From: Thozetella sp. PMI_491
Lineage: Eukaryota; Ascomycota; Sordariomycetes; Chaetosphaeriales; Chaetosphaeriaceae
Assembly: GCA_021432635.1 (NCBI GenBank)
Contig: MU270106.1
Span: 66,087 to 130,086 of the forward strand
DNA length: 64,000 bases
Direction of reading: 5' to 3'
The position numbers and the translations under genes were made by a program. Position 1 is the first letter of the stretch. The number at the start of each line of letters is the position of its first letter. Of this stretch, positions 53,250 through 63,222 are shown piece by piece. Under the pieces are notes generated by a model. The model saw only the letters and a list, made by a program, of their open reading frames with translations, ran no database searches and had not been told where the DNA came from.

Positions 53250-55016
53250 TTACGGTATACCTCCTAGCTGCTGGCTAGCTTCGAGGTGGGGTAAAACGAG
53301 GGCCCGCAGCTCATCCACGACTAAACTTCTAAATTTAGATCCAAGACATCTGCGGGCTTCGTAACTATCGTCGGCAGGCGCGTTAACTTCAAAGTCGCTC
53401 CGGAGGCATCGCAGAACAATATCACGGTAGGCTACGCCAGCTGTGTAGCTGAGATGGTTGGTTGCGCGTCGAAGCAGCTTGTTACGGACGTGAACGGGAT
53501 CGAGCTGCCGTGCCCCGTCCATGTCGATAAATGACGTCGCACGGCGCCACATCCCCAGTTCAAGTAGGACCACACCGAGCGCGTACATGTCGTGAACGGC
53601 CCCAAAATTGTCGGTCGGCACACCCCATCGCTGCGGATGGCGGTAAACGTTGCGATACGGGTCATCGTCCAACCGGCTAGACGTGGCCGCGTCCATCTTG
53701 CGGGCGTACTCGAAGCCGTATAAGAACCATTGGGGTGGCAGGGCCTCCGGCTCCTCATCATTGCTGCCCTGAATGCTCGCGACGGCGTCCTTCTTGTAGT
53801 AAAAGAGAATATTCTCGCTCCGAATACTCTTGTGAATCCATGATACCGAATGAAGTCTATCCAAGGCTGAGGCTAGCCGATAGGCCACGCGGAGCCGCTC
53901 GTCGAGCGATGGACCGGAGGAGAGTGACGTGTTTGGTAGCGCATAGAAGAGCGATTGAGGCTCCGGGTAGACGTCTTCCGGCATAGCGAAGAGTAGCGAG
54001 ATCGCCAAACCCTTGTCCGGCCTCTCTACCCAGCCAAGGCACTCGGGAACTGATGGTTCGAGTGGCCGTAGGTGCAGCAGGACCGATGTGAGCTGATTTA
54101 GACGGTCCTTACGGATAATAGCCCCGCCGTCTTTCAGCGACTCACGGGGCCCTCGGTCATAAATTTTTGAGTCGACCACAACGCTGCGATTATCAAACTG
54201 TCCGATTTCGAACTTGGAAGATCCGTCACGCTTCCTAACGTTCTGCAGTTCTTTGTAGGGCCTCTCAAATTCCCCAGTTACTTCCTCGTTGTTAAACCCA
54301 TCAACCAAAGCGCCTTCTGGCGGCGAGGAAGGCAGTCTCAGCGCCACCGCTTGTGCGGCCAGGGCGTCTTCGATACCGAGTTGCTCGGCCTCGCGAGTCG
54401 AAAATATCTCCAGCATTGACCGGTGGTCCTCTCCCGTTCGGTAGAATCGAACCTGGTGATCCAAAACGTGGAGCTCGATCACTTGGGTAATCTTCTTGTT
54501 CCAGAACTCGAACTCATCGATCAGTTTCGACACTCTCCTCTTATCCCAGGCCGCCCAACGAGCAGTCATTGCTATGGCTGAGAGAGGGCTGTTGCGTAAA
54601 TTTTTCGCGTCACCTGTCGCTCTCCTTTCGGCAGAGCCATGACTGGTGGCAACAGTGGGGCCACGGGGCGGTGAAGGAGTGTCGACAGTGGCCTTTTCGA
54701 GAAGCAGGTAGCGCTCATCAAGCGGCAGATAGCGATCAATAGCTTTGGCGAATTGGTTGAAAATGGCGTGCAAGCCCTCCTGGGCGACTGGATCGAGCTG
54801 GGAAAAGAGGCGCGAGTGACTGTTGAGCGGTTCCGAGAATAGGAGCGTCTTTAGCTGGAGAGTGATGCCTTTCTCGCTCGTGACTCTGGCGATAACGTGC
54901 TCTCGGTCACCCCCAAAATTCCGAACGTTGAGTACAAGTTCAGCCACTGCACCATAGGCGTTAACCAAAGTATCTATCAGTGACAGCGTGGCGAAGAGCA
55001 GGCCAGCGATATCCAT
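53250..55016 (-). CDS. HeLo-like domain / pseudokinase fusion (588 aa)
   Basis: The frame opens upstream, but the first ATG is at 55016 (MDIAGLLFATLSLIDTLVNAY). Residues 1 to about 230 resemble the HeLo/HeLo-like cell-death helical domain (LIDTLVNAYGAVAELVL, LFSQLDPVAQEGLHAIFNQF, RRVSKLIDEFEFWNKKI). The C-terminal half has a kinase fold pattern (LRVAYRLASALDRLHSVSWIHKSIRSENILFYY, as blocks; YRHPQRWG; DMYALGVVLLELGMW). Catalytic residues are lost: HKS replaces HRD at about 395-397, YGFEYARK takes the place of DFG, and no clear glycine-rich loop is seen. It is therefore a likely pseudokinase. Intronless. It is divergent from the kinase-ankyrin gene 287 bp away. HeLo domains permeabilise membranes when activated. 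Confidence 0.8.
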   Translation of the reverse strand: MDIAGLLFATLSLIDTLVNAYGAVAELVLNVRNFGGDREHVIARVTSEKGITLQLKTLLFSEPLNSHSRLFSQLDPVAQEGLHAIFNQFAKAIDRYLPLDERYLLLEKATVDTPSPPRGPTVATSHGSAERRATGDAKNLRNSPLSAIAMTARWAAWDKRRVSKLIDEFEFWNKKITQVIELHVLDHQVRFYRTGEDHRSMLEIFSTREAEQLGIEDALAAQAVALRLPSSPPEGALVDGFNNEEVTGEFERPYKELQNVRKRDGSSKFEIGQFDNRSVVVDSKIYDRGPRESLKDGGAIIRKDRLNQLTSVLLHLRPLEPSVPECLGWVERPDKGLAISLLFAMPEDVYPEPQSLFYALPNTSLSSGPSLDERLRVAYRLASALDRLHSVSWIHKSIRSENILFYYKKDAVASIQGSNDEEPEALPPQWFLYGFEYARKMDAATSSRLDDDPYRNVYRHPQRWGVPTDNFGAVHDMYALGVVLLELGMWRRATSFIDMDGARQLDPVHVRNKLLRRATNHLSYTAGVAYRDIVLRCLRSDFEVNAPADDSYEARRCLGSKFRSLVVDELRALVLPHLEASQQLGGIP

Positions 55017-55303
55017 ATTGATAGTGCTGATTGTGGTGGGTGTTTGGATCTCGATGAATGTTTCAACGGATCTGCACATTCGATTTGCGGCCCAACTTAA
55101 GGCACGAATCCTGATAGGTCTTGTCACCTGACTCACAGCCCGCTCTACCAGGCGTTCTACGGAACTTGACTCTACCAAAGAAACTTAACAGTCTCACTGT
55201 GTGGGTGGCTACGCCTTCACGCCCGAGTCCCCGCTCCTTACGCACGCTGTGGAAGTCAGCAGTTCTGTTTGCCCCGCGCTATCGCCGAAATTAATCGAGA
55301 AAC
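55017..55303. promoter_or_regulatory. Shared 287-bp bidirectional promoter
   Basis: Only 287 bp lie between the ATGs of two divergent genes, so they must share promoter elements and may be co-regulated. No classic TATA box is obvious on either strand. Confidence 0.5.
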
Positions 55304-58300
55304 ATGGGCCATAAGTCGGTCATCATGTCGGCGACAAGCGGAGGTCGGGATAACCATGCTTGGGAGGAATCAGCCTGGCCGGTCTCGCTGACTTATGCCT
55401 TCGTCTCAACAACTATTGACAACGACCTAGGGGCCTTTTCAGCCGATGAAATCGGCAACACACGCATTCTCCTTGGCGAGGGTGCGACCGCCAGCGTCTA
55501 TAAGGCGGCTCTCAGACCGAAGGGCAAAAGCCTCGAGGCCGCTCAGGCTGTAGCCATCAAGCAGAAGCGGCGAGGCTCGTGGCCAGACGAAGAAGGATCG
55601 CTGCAGTCTTGGCTCCGCACTGCCTTCCTAGACATGCGAATTACATCGTTTCCGCCTTTCCAATATGCGCGAAACGTCGCTACTATCATTGGCTACTTCT
55701 GGGAGACAGCTACTGTCGACGGCCGGGAATGCTTGTCTCCCTGTCTGATCATGCCGTTAGCAAGCTCGGAGGTGCCGACGCTCGAGGACCTCTTTCGGAG
55801 GCTTCAGCTCTGCATACGCGACAGGATGCACTTCTGCCATGCCGTCGCTAACGGTCTCGCCGAGCTGCATAACGCTGGCGTCGTCCACGGCGACCTCAAG
55901 CTCGGCAACGTCCTGCTATTTGGCGACCCAGGTGATCCGGGTCGGCTCACACCCAAGCTTTCCGATTTTAGCCACTCTTTCGTCATGAACGATATGCGCG
56001 ACGAAGACGTTAGCTCTGACAAACAACCTCTTTACACCGGTACACGGCCTTTCGCGATCCCAGAAGTCCGCCAAAAAGATCAATCAATAACAAGTGCATC
56101 CAATAAAGACGATGGCACAGCTGCAAAGCCGGGTGAGACGTTCTTTGCGAATCGGGATGACTTCTACCGGTGCGACGTCTTCGGGCTTGGCCTCTTGCTT
56201 AGCGCCATATTGACCAATGGCTTGGATATAGCAGCGCGGGCGGCACGTTACCTACGGGAGCGTGGGCTCCCGCCAGACGACGGACTTCTCGTCGAAGATC
56301 TAATCGGCTCGCTCTGCAACGATCCCTTGGGCGTGCTCACAGAGTGCCGGGAGGCCTTCTCGCGTTGGGGCGCGAATTCCACCGAGCTGGGCGTGACGAA
56401 TCAGGAATTGGTGTCCTCCATAGATGACTCTCTCGAGATGTGCCTGAGACACATCCCAAAGCTGCGAGCATCGGCTACGGATGTGACGGCAAGGATCAGT
56501 GACTGGCTCAGGCATGATGATAGCGCCTTTCTGGAGAGGTAAGTATCTTTCTCCCCCACGACCAGGGCCGCTCACCGCTGCGTTTTCAGGCTGACGATTA
56601 CGCAAAGCGTTTCTTCTCCCAGTACCGTTCCTAAGCGTCAAGCCTATGTGCAGAACGATGGGAAAGTACCGCCTCTTTGTGGCTCTATCTACGAGGTTCG
56701 CAAGTATTTCGCATTATTTGATCATACCCGCAACGCCCTAACTTTATCTCACAGCGAATGGCCATCCTCTCGATGAATAGCGACCCACAAGAGGCCTCGG
56801 CAATCCAGTCCCAGATATTTAATGAGGCGAGAAGCAAGTCTAGGAGGGCTACGGCCGCGTCGGAGCATTTCCTCGCGAGCTGCTTCGCGCTAGGAGTCGG
56901 GACGGATGCGGACATGAAAGAGTCCGTGGCACATCTTGAGCAGGCCTACCAGCTAGGGCACATGGCTTCATTTCTCATCCTCGATCGCCTCACCGTTGCT
57001 ACGGGGTACTATACCGACCAACAGGTGCAGCTGCGCCTGCCGGGTTCGTGGGCCGTCCCCAGCCTCGACTATGACAAACGAGTCCGGCAGACAAAGGCTA
57101 TGCATTTCCGCGACGGCCATTTCATGGGTACCATGATGTCCAAGAGGAAGCCGCAGTTGTTTGGATTTCGTCGCCCCAGAGCTCGAACCGCCACGGATGA
57201 ACTTAAGGGGATTGATGACGGCACCGTTTCCGAGCTCCTACGAAACTTCGCAAGCCTAGAGTCAAATAACGATACCACCGTGACAACTGTGCCTATGGAA
57301 GCACTAGACCCGGCTTTGGTAGACTTTGGTATTACGTTTGCCAAGTTTGCCCTCGAGCATGCTCGGCTACAGGAGACTTCAGGGGCAAGTGCATGCGATC
57401 AACCGCTCCTTGACGCTGTTAACTCGTCCGCTTGCCTTGATTCTTCATCGGACTCGCAGCACAAAACGCTCCAGCTCATTGAGGCAGCACTGCAGGCCGA
57501 GGGACATGACAAGGCGCAACTCGAGAGAACAACACCGTACGGTGACACGCCACTCCTGCTTGCTTGTCGCAACGGCCAGACGCTTGGTGTGCGCCACCTA
57601 CTTTCTGTCGGCGCGGATGCATCTGCGGTGAACACGCGAGGGCTGACACCTCTCCACTGGCTCGGATTCTTTGGTGATGACGCCCTAGATATTGCGCTGC
57701 TCCTCGCCAGCTCCGGCGCTCCGCTGAACGCCCGGACGAGCCATCACGTGGACTTGGAGGAGCACTGCTTCTATTTGCCCCCTGGTTGTACCCCGCTGCA
57801 TTTTGCCGTGGGCATGCGAAATCTCGGTGCAGTCCAAGCACTTGTCAGACTTGGCGCTGACCTGTCTGTCACCGTGCCGGTCGTGTTGGCGTTCCACCAC
57901 TACTACATGACACCCCTACACTTTGCCATTTGTCTCCACTTCCACGAAATAGTCGAGGGCATTCTTATTACGATGGCCCAGGTCCCTTCGGTCGACGTCG
58001 TCCTGTTCCGAAAACGTATTGATGCTGTAGATCAGATTCGCCCTATTTCGGCGTTTCATCTAGTCGGTGTGCCCTTGTTCATGCAATCCTCGATGGCGCC
58101 CTTCGCCCGCTGGATACTGCATGGAAGCCATTCCGAGAAAGCTGCCGAGAAGACCATCAGTTGCCTCTTGGAGGCGTTCCCTAGGAAAGATGTCTTAGAG
58201 CTGCTCCGCCACCCACTCTCCAACGTCGCATGGCCCGTGACGGACCGATACATCTGGCGCGCTTTCAAAAAGTTTCGAATAGGCCCGAAACGGATAGCTC

Positions 58301-59820
58301 CGGGGGGGGTAGAAGGAGATGGCCAGCTACCAGAAGCTGCCATTGCTTTCTGTGTCAATCCATCCCACCCTGTTGAGTCTTGGGTTGTTGCCGCCCTCCT
58401 GGGGAGCACCTTGGCCGTGTCTTCGACTGTCGCCATGGAGATGGCCATTTCGGAATTCGGCGAGCCCGAACTTCGCTTTGAACCCGGGTTCTTGCTACAA
58501 GCTGTCGGGTACTGTGCTGCCACCGATCTCGTCGGGTCATTCTCCGTCCTGATCAAGATACGGCGAGTCCGAGAGGCGCTCACGAACACTATGCCGTTGG
58601 TTTTCTGGCTGGCAGCGTGCCACAACGCCGTCGGAATTATGCAGATTATCTGGGACGTCTTTGTCAGGGGCGCCGGCATATCCCGAGACAGACATGTATG
58701 GGCCAGTGCCTGCCATCAGTGCGGTTTCATGCGTCGTAACAAGGGTATGCTAACGTCTTCCGACACACAGCGCAAAGTGTACCTCGACTTCGTGCACAAG
58801 AATATGACTCCGCTCCACGGCGCCGCACAACGCAACGCGGCCTCCGCTGTAAGATTCCTGATAAAGAATGGCGCCAGCTTGGACTTCGACATAAGACAGA
58901 ATGGAACGCCACTGTACATGGCTGCATCCTCATCGGCCAAGGAAAGCGCCTTGCTCCTTCTCGACAGCGGCGCAAAGATAAACTGCTGCCGGGCTCGCGG
59001 GGATAGCTACAATGTATTACACGCTTCAGTTGCAGCCCCAGATATGGTAATCAAGAGAAGTCGTGAACTACCGCTAGCTCGCTCACACCTTCAAACTCAT
59101 CACGCGGGACTCGTCAGCGATCTACGCAACACCCTTAGCTCCCGAGACATAGACGGGCAGACGCCTTTGCACACTGCTGTCGTTTACTGTGATGTAGCCA
59201 CAGTTACGCTGCTCTTAGAGCTCATTGTCGAGTCTGGGAACACCAACCTCCTCGCCCTCGCCAGTGAAACTGGCGTGACGCCGCTGATGTCTGCACTACT
59301 CCGGCAGCATTTCAACAGCCTGCTAGGGGGGGTCGCTGATTTAGAGAAGAATGTCGCCACCGCCGCCCGCGAACAGGACACAGGCGATCATATTTGGCTA
59401 GGAAAGCAAGCCGGCTTGATCGCCCGCATGCTAATAGATGCTGGATCGCCACTACCCGAGGAGGAGGAGATGACCGGCGCCCCGATGTTTATACTCAACG
59501 CCGTGGTAGATGCCTTGTTCACAGTGTCACCTTCAACCCTCGACTTTGGCATCATCTGTGCATCTGCCTTTGGCAAATTCAGTTTTATGCAGCGACCGAG
59601 CCCACGGACCGGGCTACCAGCTCGGGTTTTAGTGGCACCAGGGCCCCCTCGGAGAATTATCGTTTACCCCGACGGGTTCTTTCAAGGGGCACCAGTTATT
59701 GTTTTTACTAACAATCGTCAGCATAATATATGGTCTAGATGGATCTTCAGCTGCGTGTGCCAGTTTGACGCATGTTCGTGGTTTGCAAATATTAGACATA
59801 TTTTTAACAATAGTGCTTAG
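55304..59820 (+). CDS. Protein kinase with C-terminal ankyrin repeats (1468 aa)
   Basis: The model is join(55304..56538, 56590..56695, 56755..59820); introns of 51 and 59 nt keep frame and link what look like two ORFs. The kinase domain (about 55-420) has a glycine loop LGEGATASVYKA, Lys86 in VAIK, catalytic loop HGDLKLGN (His195, Asp197, Lys199, Asn202), DFS in place of DFG (Asp221 kept) and a TGTRPFAIPEV activation segment, so it is probably active. A Sel1-like stretch (ASEHFLASCFALGVGTDADM) follows. Ankyrin repeats run from about 709 to 1330: GDTPLLLACRNG, GLTPLHWLGF, CTPLHFAVGM, MTPLHGAAQRN, GTPLYMAASSS, GQTPLHTAVVY and GVTPLMSALL. The architecture parallels animal RIPK4/ANKK1. Its HeLo-pseudokinase neighbour suggests a sensor-effector pair. 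Confidence 0.85.
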
Positions 59821-60907
59821 CAATTCTTGATAGCATTTTATCTTGAAATAAAACTTACGAACTGAGCAGGAGTACTTACGTACTAGCGATATTTATATCA
59901 GACTCTCGATGATCAAGGTGAATCAAGATGCATTTGCTTGGAAAGGAGAGTTGAGATTAGTGCTTTTATGTTTTATTGCCTATAATGGCCTTGCTGTGTC
60001 TAGGGATTCCACCACTTGCCTAAGTAGCTAATATGAGGCCGGTTTGCTATTAGGGCTTTCTTGGAGCTGTTAACTAAGCATATAGGGATAAATAACACGT
60101 AAAGTGAATTGAGAGTTAAGACCGATTTCGGCTATGTTCGCATGTAACCAGCTTTAATTGAGCACTGTATAAAGCCGCCAAAAAGTTTCCTGAAATGGAA
60201 GCTACTAAAAAGAGTAAATCAATGCCGCAATTTCTAAAGGAAGTAGGGCAGTCTTATAAAATACTTTATAAAATAATGAGGCGGCCCTTTTGCTGCCGAA
60301 TTTGGTAGGTTGTTCCCCCTAATCTGGCGGCGAAAAGCCTACAAATTTGTCGCTATAATAACTGACTAGAATAGACACTAATAGCAGCCCTATTATTTTA
60401 GAATATGTAGAATATAAACTTTGTCCAGTATATATAAGGCCCTCTGTCTCAGCACATAACCCTTCGTCCCGGCACAAAAGCTTACATGTCTTCGTCCTAG
60501 CACATGGCATTCCAATCTAGGCCAACTGATAATACATGCAGCAATGAGATGGACTTTGTGCCGCCAGATTTCGCATACTTACTGGCAAAATTGTTCACTG
60601 ACTCATCTACATAGCGTCTGGGAACTGCCTGTTTATCTGTTGCTAGGTAGATGAACTTCTATAGTTCTTAAAAACACTTCCTATCCTTCAGTCTACAAGT
60701 CGCAGTGGCCGGTGAAGCTTCGAGGAGTTTTCAGGAGATATTTTAGGATCTAAAACTCAGGATAATAGCAGCACCAGTTGTGCCTACCAGCAAGCATCAA
60801 TTCATTGTTGGTTTAAGTACTAAACTCTTGTCTTTGTATCTGTGCTCTCCTTGTCTTTATACCTGAGCACTCTCATCAGAGCCCAGTACCCTTGCTGCAG
60901 ACCTATG
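59821..60907. other. Intergenic, AT-rich, with hairpin repeat
   Basis: No gene. Holds the right copy of the hairpin repeat (60260-60500) and a partial related word TGCCGCCAGATTT at about 60560. The right end is the 3' region of the exonuclease-like gene. Confidence 0.4.
60260..60500 (+). repeat. Hairpin-containing dispersed repeat, right copy
   Basis: Contains TATAAAATAATGAGGCGGCC, an inverted repeat (TTTTGCTGCCGAATTTGG ... CTAATCTGGCGGCGAAAA, 60289-60336), and TCGTCCTAGCACATGGCA-like words. It is collinear with 52690-52930 and on the other side of the HeLo/kinase pair. Confidence 0.55.
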
Positions 60908-61765
60908 CTACTTTTTAAAAGTGTCGCTAGACAAGCCCCCGTTAATCGCCTCAGACACTACAAGGCGAAGGACTTCCAGACTTCCCGACTCACTTTCACT
61001 AAGCTCAGCTAGCCGTGACTCTCCTCTTCTGATAGCGAGAAGGAGCATAGTATACAAAGTATACACAGCGTCATTCCCAGCATTGTGAAAGCTAGAGGGA
61101 TGTGGGTTGTAACCGAGCTCAGCAAATACACCTGCTAAAGAAAAACTTTGTTTGGGCTCTGGGATAAGGGTTGGATGATAAGGGGGAAAAATAAACCGAG
61201 AGATTGCATGTGTATCGACAATAGTCAAGATGGACGTGATTTTAGAGACGTCTATCTCTAGTAGTCGTAAAATCTTCAGATCTTTTCTAATGGAATGTCC
61301 AACTAGAACAATATCTCTCAGACGTTGGGTTTTAGGAGTTTCTGACTTGTCCTTGATAACCAGACTCTGATTGATTATGGTTGATAGCTTGTCATCGGTG
61401 AAGTATTGTGTCTGGGCGAAAACACATAGCCGTTCTTTCTTTCTGAATTTCGGTAATTTCTGCCGTTCAAAGAGAGAAATGGATATGAATCTTTTCAAGT
61501 CGCTTAACTTCGAAAGAGAATGTATATCTCGTGTGTCGAGTTTGGCGAAGGCAAGCTGTTTGATAACAGGCTTTTCGGAAGACAGATGTAGTCTCCGCCG
61601 ATCCGAGGCTACTTCAAGATCAAGAGACACAAAAACAGCATCTCTTGATAAAACAGCATCTTGGCGTAGCCCTAGAAGACGTTCGAGATGATTCAGACCG
61701 CCAAGTTTTGAAGGTTTGAGCTTTGGAGGTGCGGCAACGGGATTAGATGATCCCATGGTCGACAT
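60908..61765 (-). CDS. DEDDh exonuclease-like protein (Gfd2/YDR514C-like, 285 aa)
   Basis: The first ATG in the frame is at 61765 (MSTMGSSNP). An RNase H-like exonuclease fold is suggested by three spaced motifs: FVSLDLEV (Exo I, Asp and Glu), DIVLVGHSIRKDLKIL (Exo II, Asp) and FHNAGNDAVYTL (Exo III, His and Asp). The VDTHAISRF strand and FSLAGVFAELGYNP helix lie between them, as in fungal Gfd2/YDR514C-type proteins. All acidic residues of the DEDDh set appear present, so nuclease activity is plausible. Intronless. Role unknown; possibly RNA or DNA end trimming. Confidence 0.78.
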   Translation of the reverse strand: MSTMGSSNPVAAPPKLKPSKLGGLNHLERLLGLRQDAVLSRDAVFVSLDLEVASDRRRLHLSSEKPVIKQLAFAKLDTRDIHSLSKLSDLKRFISISLFERQKLPKFRKKERLCVFAQTQYFTDDKLSTIINQSLVIKDKSETPKTQRLRDIVLVGHSIRKDLKILRLLEIDVSKITSILTIVDTHAISRFIFPPYHPTLIPEPKQSFSLAGVFAELGYNPHPSSFHNAGNDAVYTLYTMLLLAIRRGESRLAELSESESGSLEVLRLVVSEAINGGLSSDTFKK

Positions 61766-63222
61766 GGCGCGATTTGGTGGATCGCCGGATTTTGGTCGGC
61801 GGCCGAGGATTTGTCGTTGTGTAGCGACCCGCAAAATCCACCAGAATAAATCACCACTTTACCTGACCTTACTAGATCTTTGCGTTGCCTGGCGAACGCC
61901 ACGACACCTGACTAGAAAGTTACTTGGGAAATTCTGAGGAGGATAAAAGGGTGATCGGGATAGGTATAGAGATAGCGTTGGGTAGACGTAGTTTGGAATG
62001 GGGAGGTGAGTTTGGTATTCTGCAAGCCCAAATGATGATTAGAAGTCAAGCCTGGCCTCTCCCCAAAGGGAAGAGGGAGAAAAAAGAGAAGAACTCACAG
62101 TCGCTCGATTACATAATGACCTAAGATCTATACCTTTCTCCGTCAGTTGTGGGACGGGCGCTCAAACTTTAACGAACTGTATAAATCGTATAAATCAGCA
62201 GCTCATACACATCACATCACCTGTCGATTCCCAACTCGGCATCCCGCTTTATGGGGACTTCTACCCTCCTGCGAATCAACTTTTTTGGTCCTGGATTGAT
62301 GCCGCTAATTTTCGGAGCTTGATCTCGACAGCCCTGAAGCTTCCGCCCTCAACGGCATCCGCGTTGCTCAACAGTTCCGGGAGCTACTTAATCAACTGCG
62401 CGGTCAATCTCGAGAGTAACTAATCGATGCCGCAGCATGCCGGGGCGTTCTTCTCATAATGTGTGAGTACTACGAGACCTCTCAATCTTCCCATTCACCT
62501 ACAAGAACTAACACATGTGTTTGTTAGGGAAGATGGAATATTCGCCATTACGACTACAAGGGTATTGAAGGGCAGCAAGTAGCCAAGATTGGACGCGGTG
62601 AGCCAACCAATGAAGTAATACCATCACGATACTCTCGTGAAGAAGAGGGGGGGAAGGGCATTTGTATTGAATCCGAGGAGCGATCTACTTCGACGGCACT
62701 TATCTATGCGGGGAAACCGTCGACATCTGCAACAGTCGGCATCTGCGACATCCGGGAGACCTTCGTTGCTTCATCGGTTCTTAGGTAGGGTTTGTAATGC
62801 CAGCGCCTCCTCTGTGCTGTTAATCAAGTCTTTTCCACCATTTCTGCTCTTCCAGTAAGACTGTCCACCGCAAGCCAGTTGGTCCATTTCGGTTGATTGC
62901 TTCGGCTACCTAGGAACGGTGCAACTGCGGCCCTTTTCGGCGGAAACGGATACCTCTGCCCAGTGTCTCAGTTAAGTTGCCGTGATTGACTACGGCTTGC
63001 TGCGAGCCGCGCTTACGCACGACTAGATGATCAGCCTTTGAGACGACCATGGGCTCTGTCTCACCGCAAATCGCCGAGTCATGCTCCTGTAAGTTTAGCA
63101 ACGGCGCAACTCAAACGCACAAAATGTCGCGTGGTGCACAAGGTGTGGAATTTACTTCACCAAAACAACAAATGCCATGTGCACTTATCACCAAAGGACG
63201 ACTATCCTGTGTAATCATCGTT
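61766..63222. other. Intergenic with an isolated intron-like sequence
   Basis: No gene is supported. A well-formed intron pattern (GTGAGT at 62463, ACTAAC near 62510, TTGTTAG ending about 62527) lies in sequence with only short frames, so a small or non-coding transcript may exist. The last 200 bases are the promoter of the transporter. Confidence 0.35.

Noticed and set aside
55304-59820. Kinase and ankyrin ORFs as two separate genes
   Set aside because: Two small introns (56539-56589, 56696-56754) join them in frame with no stop or promoter-like gap between.
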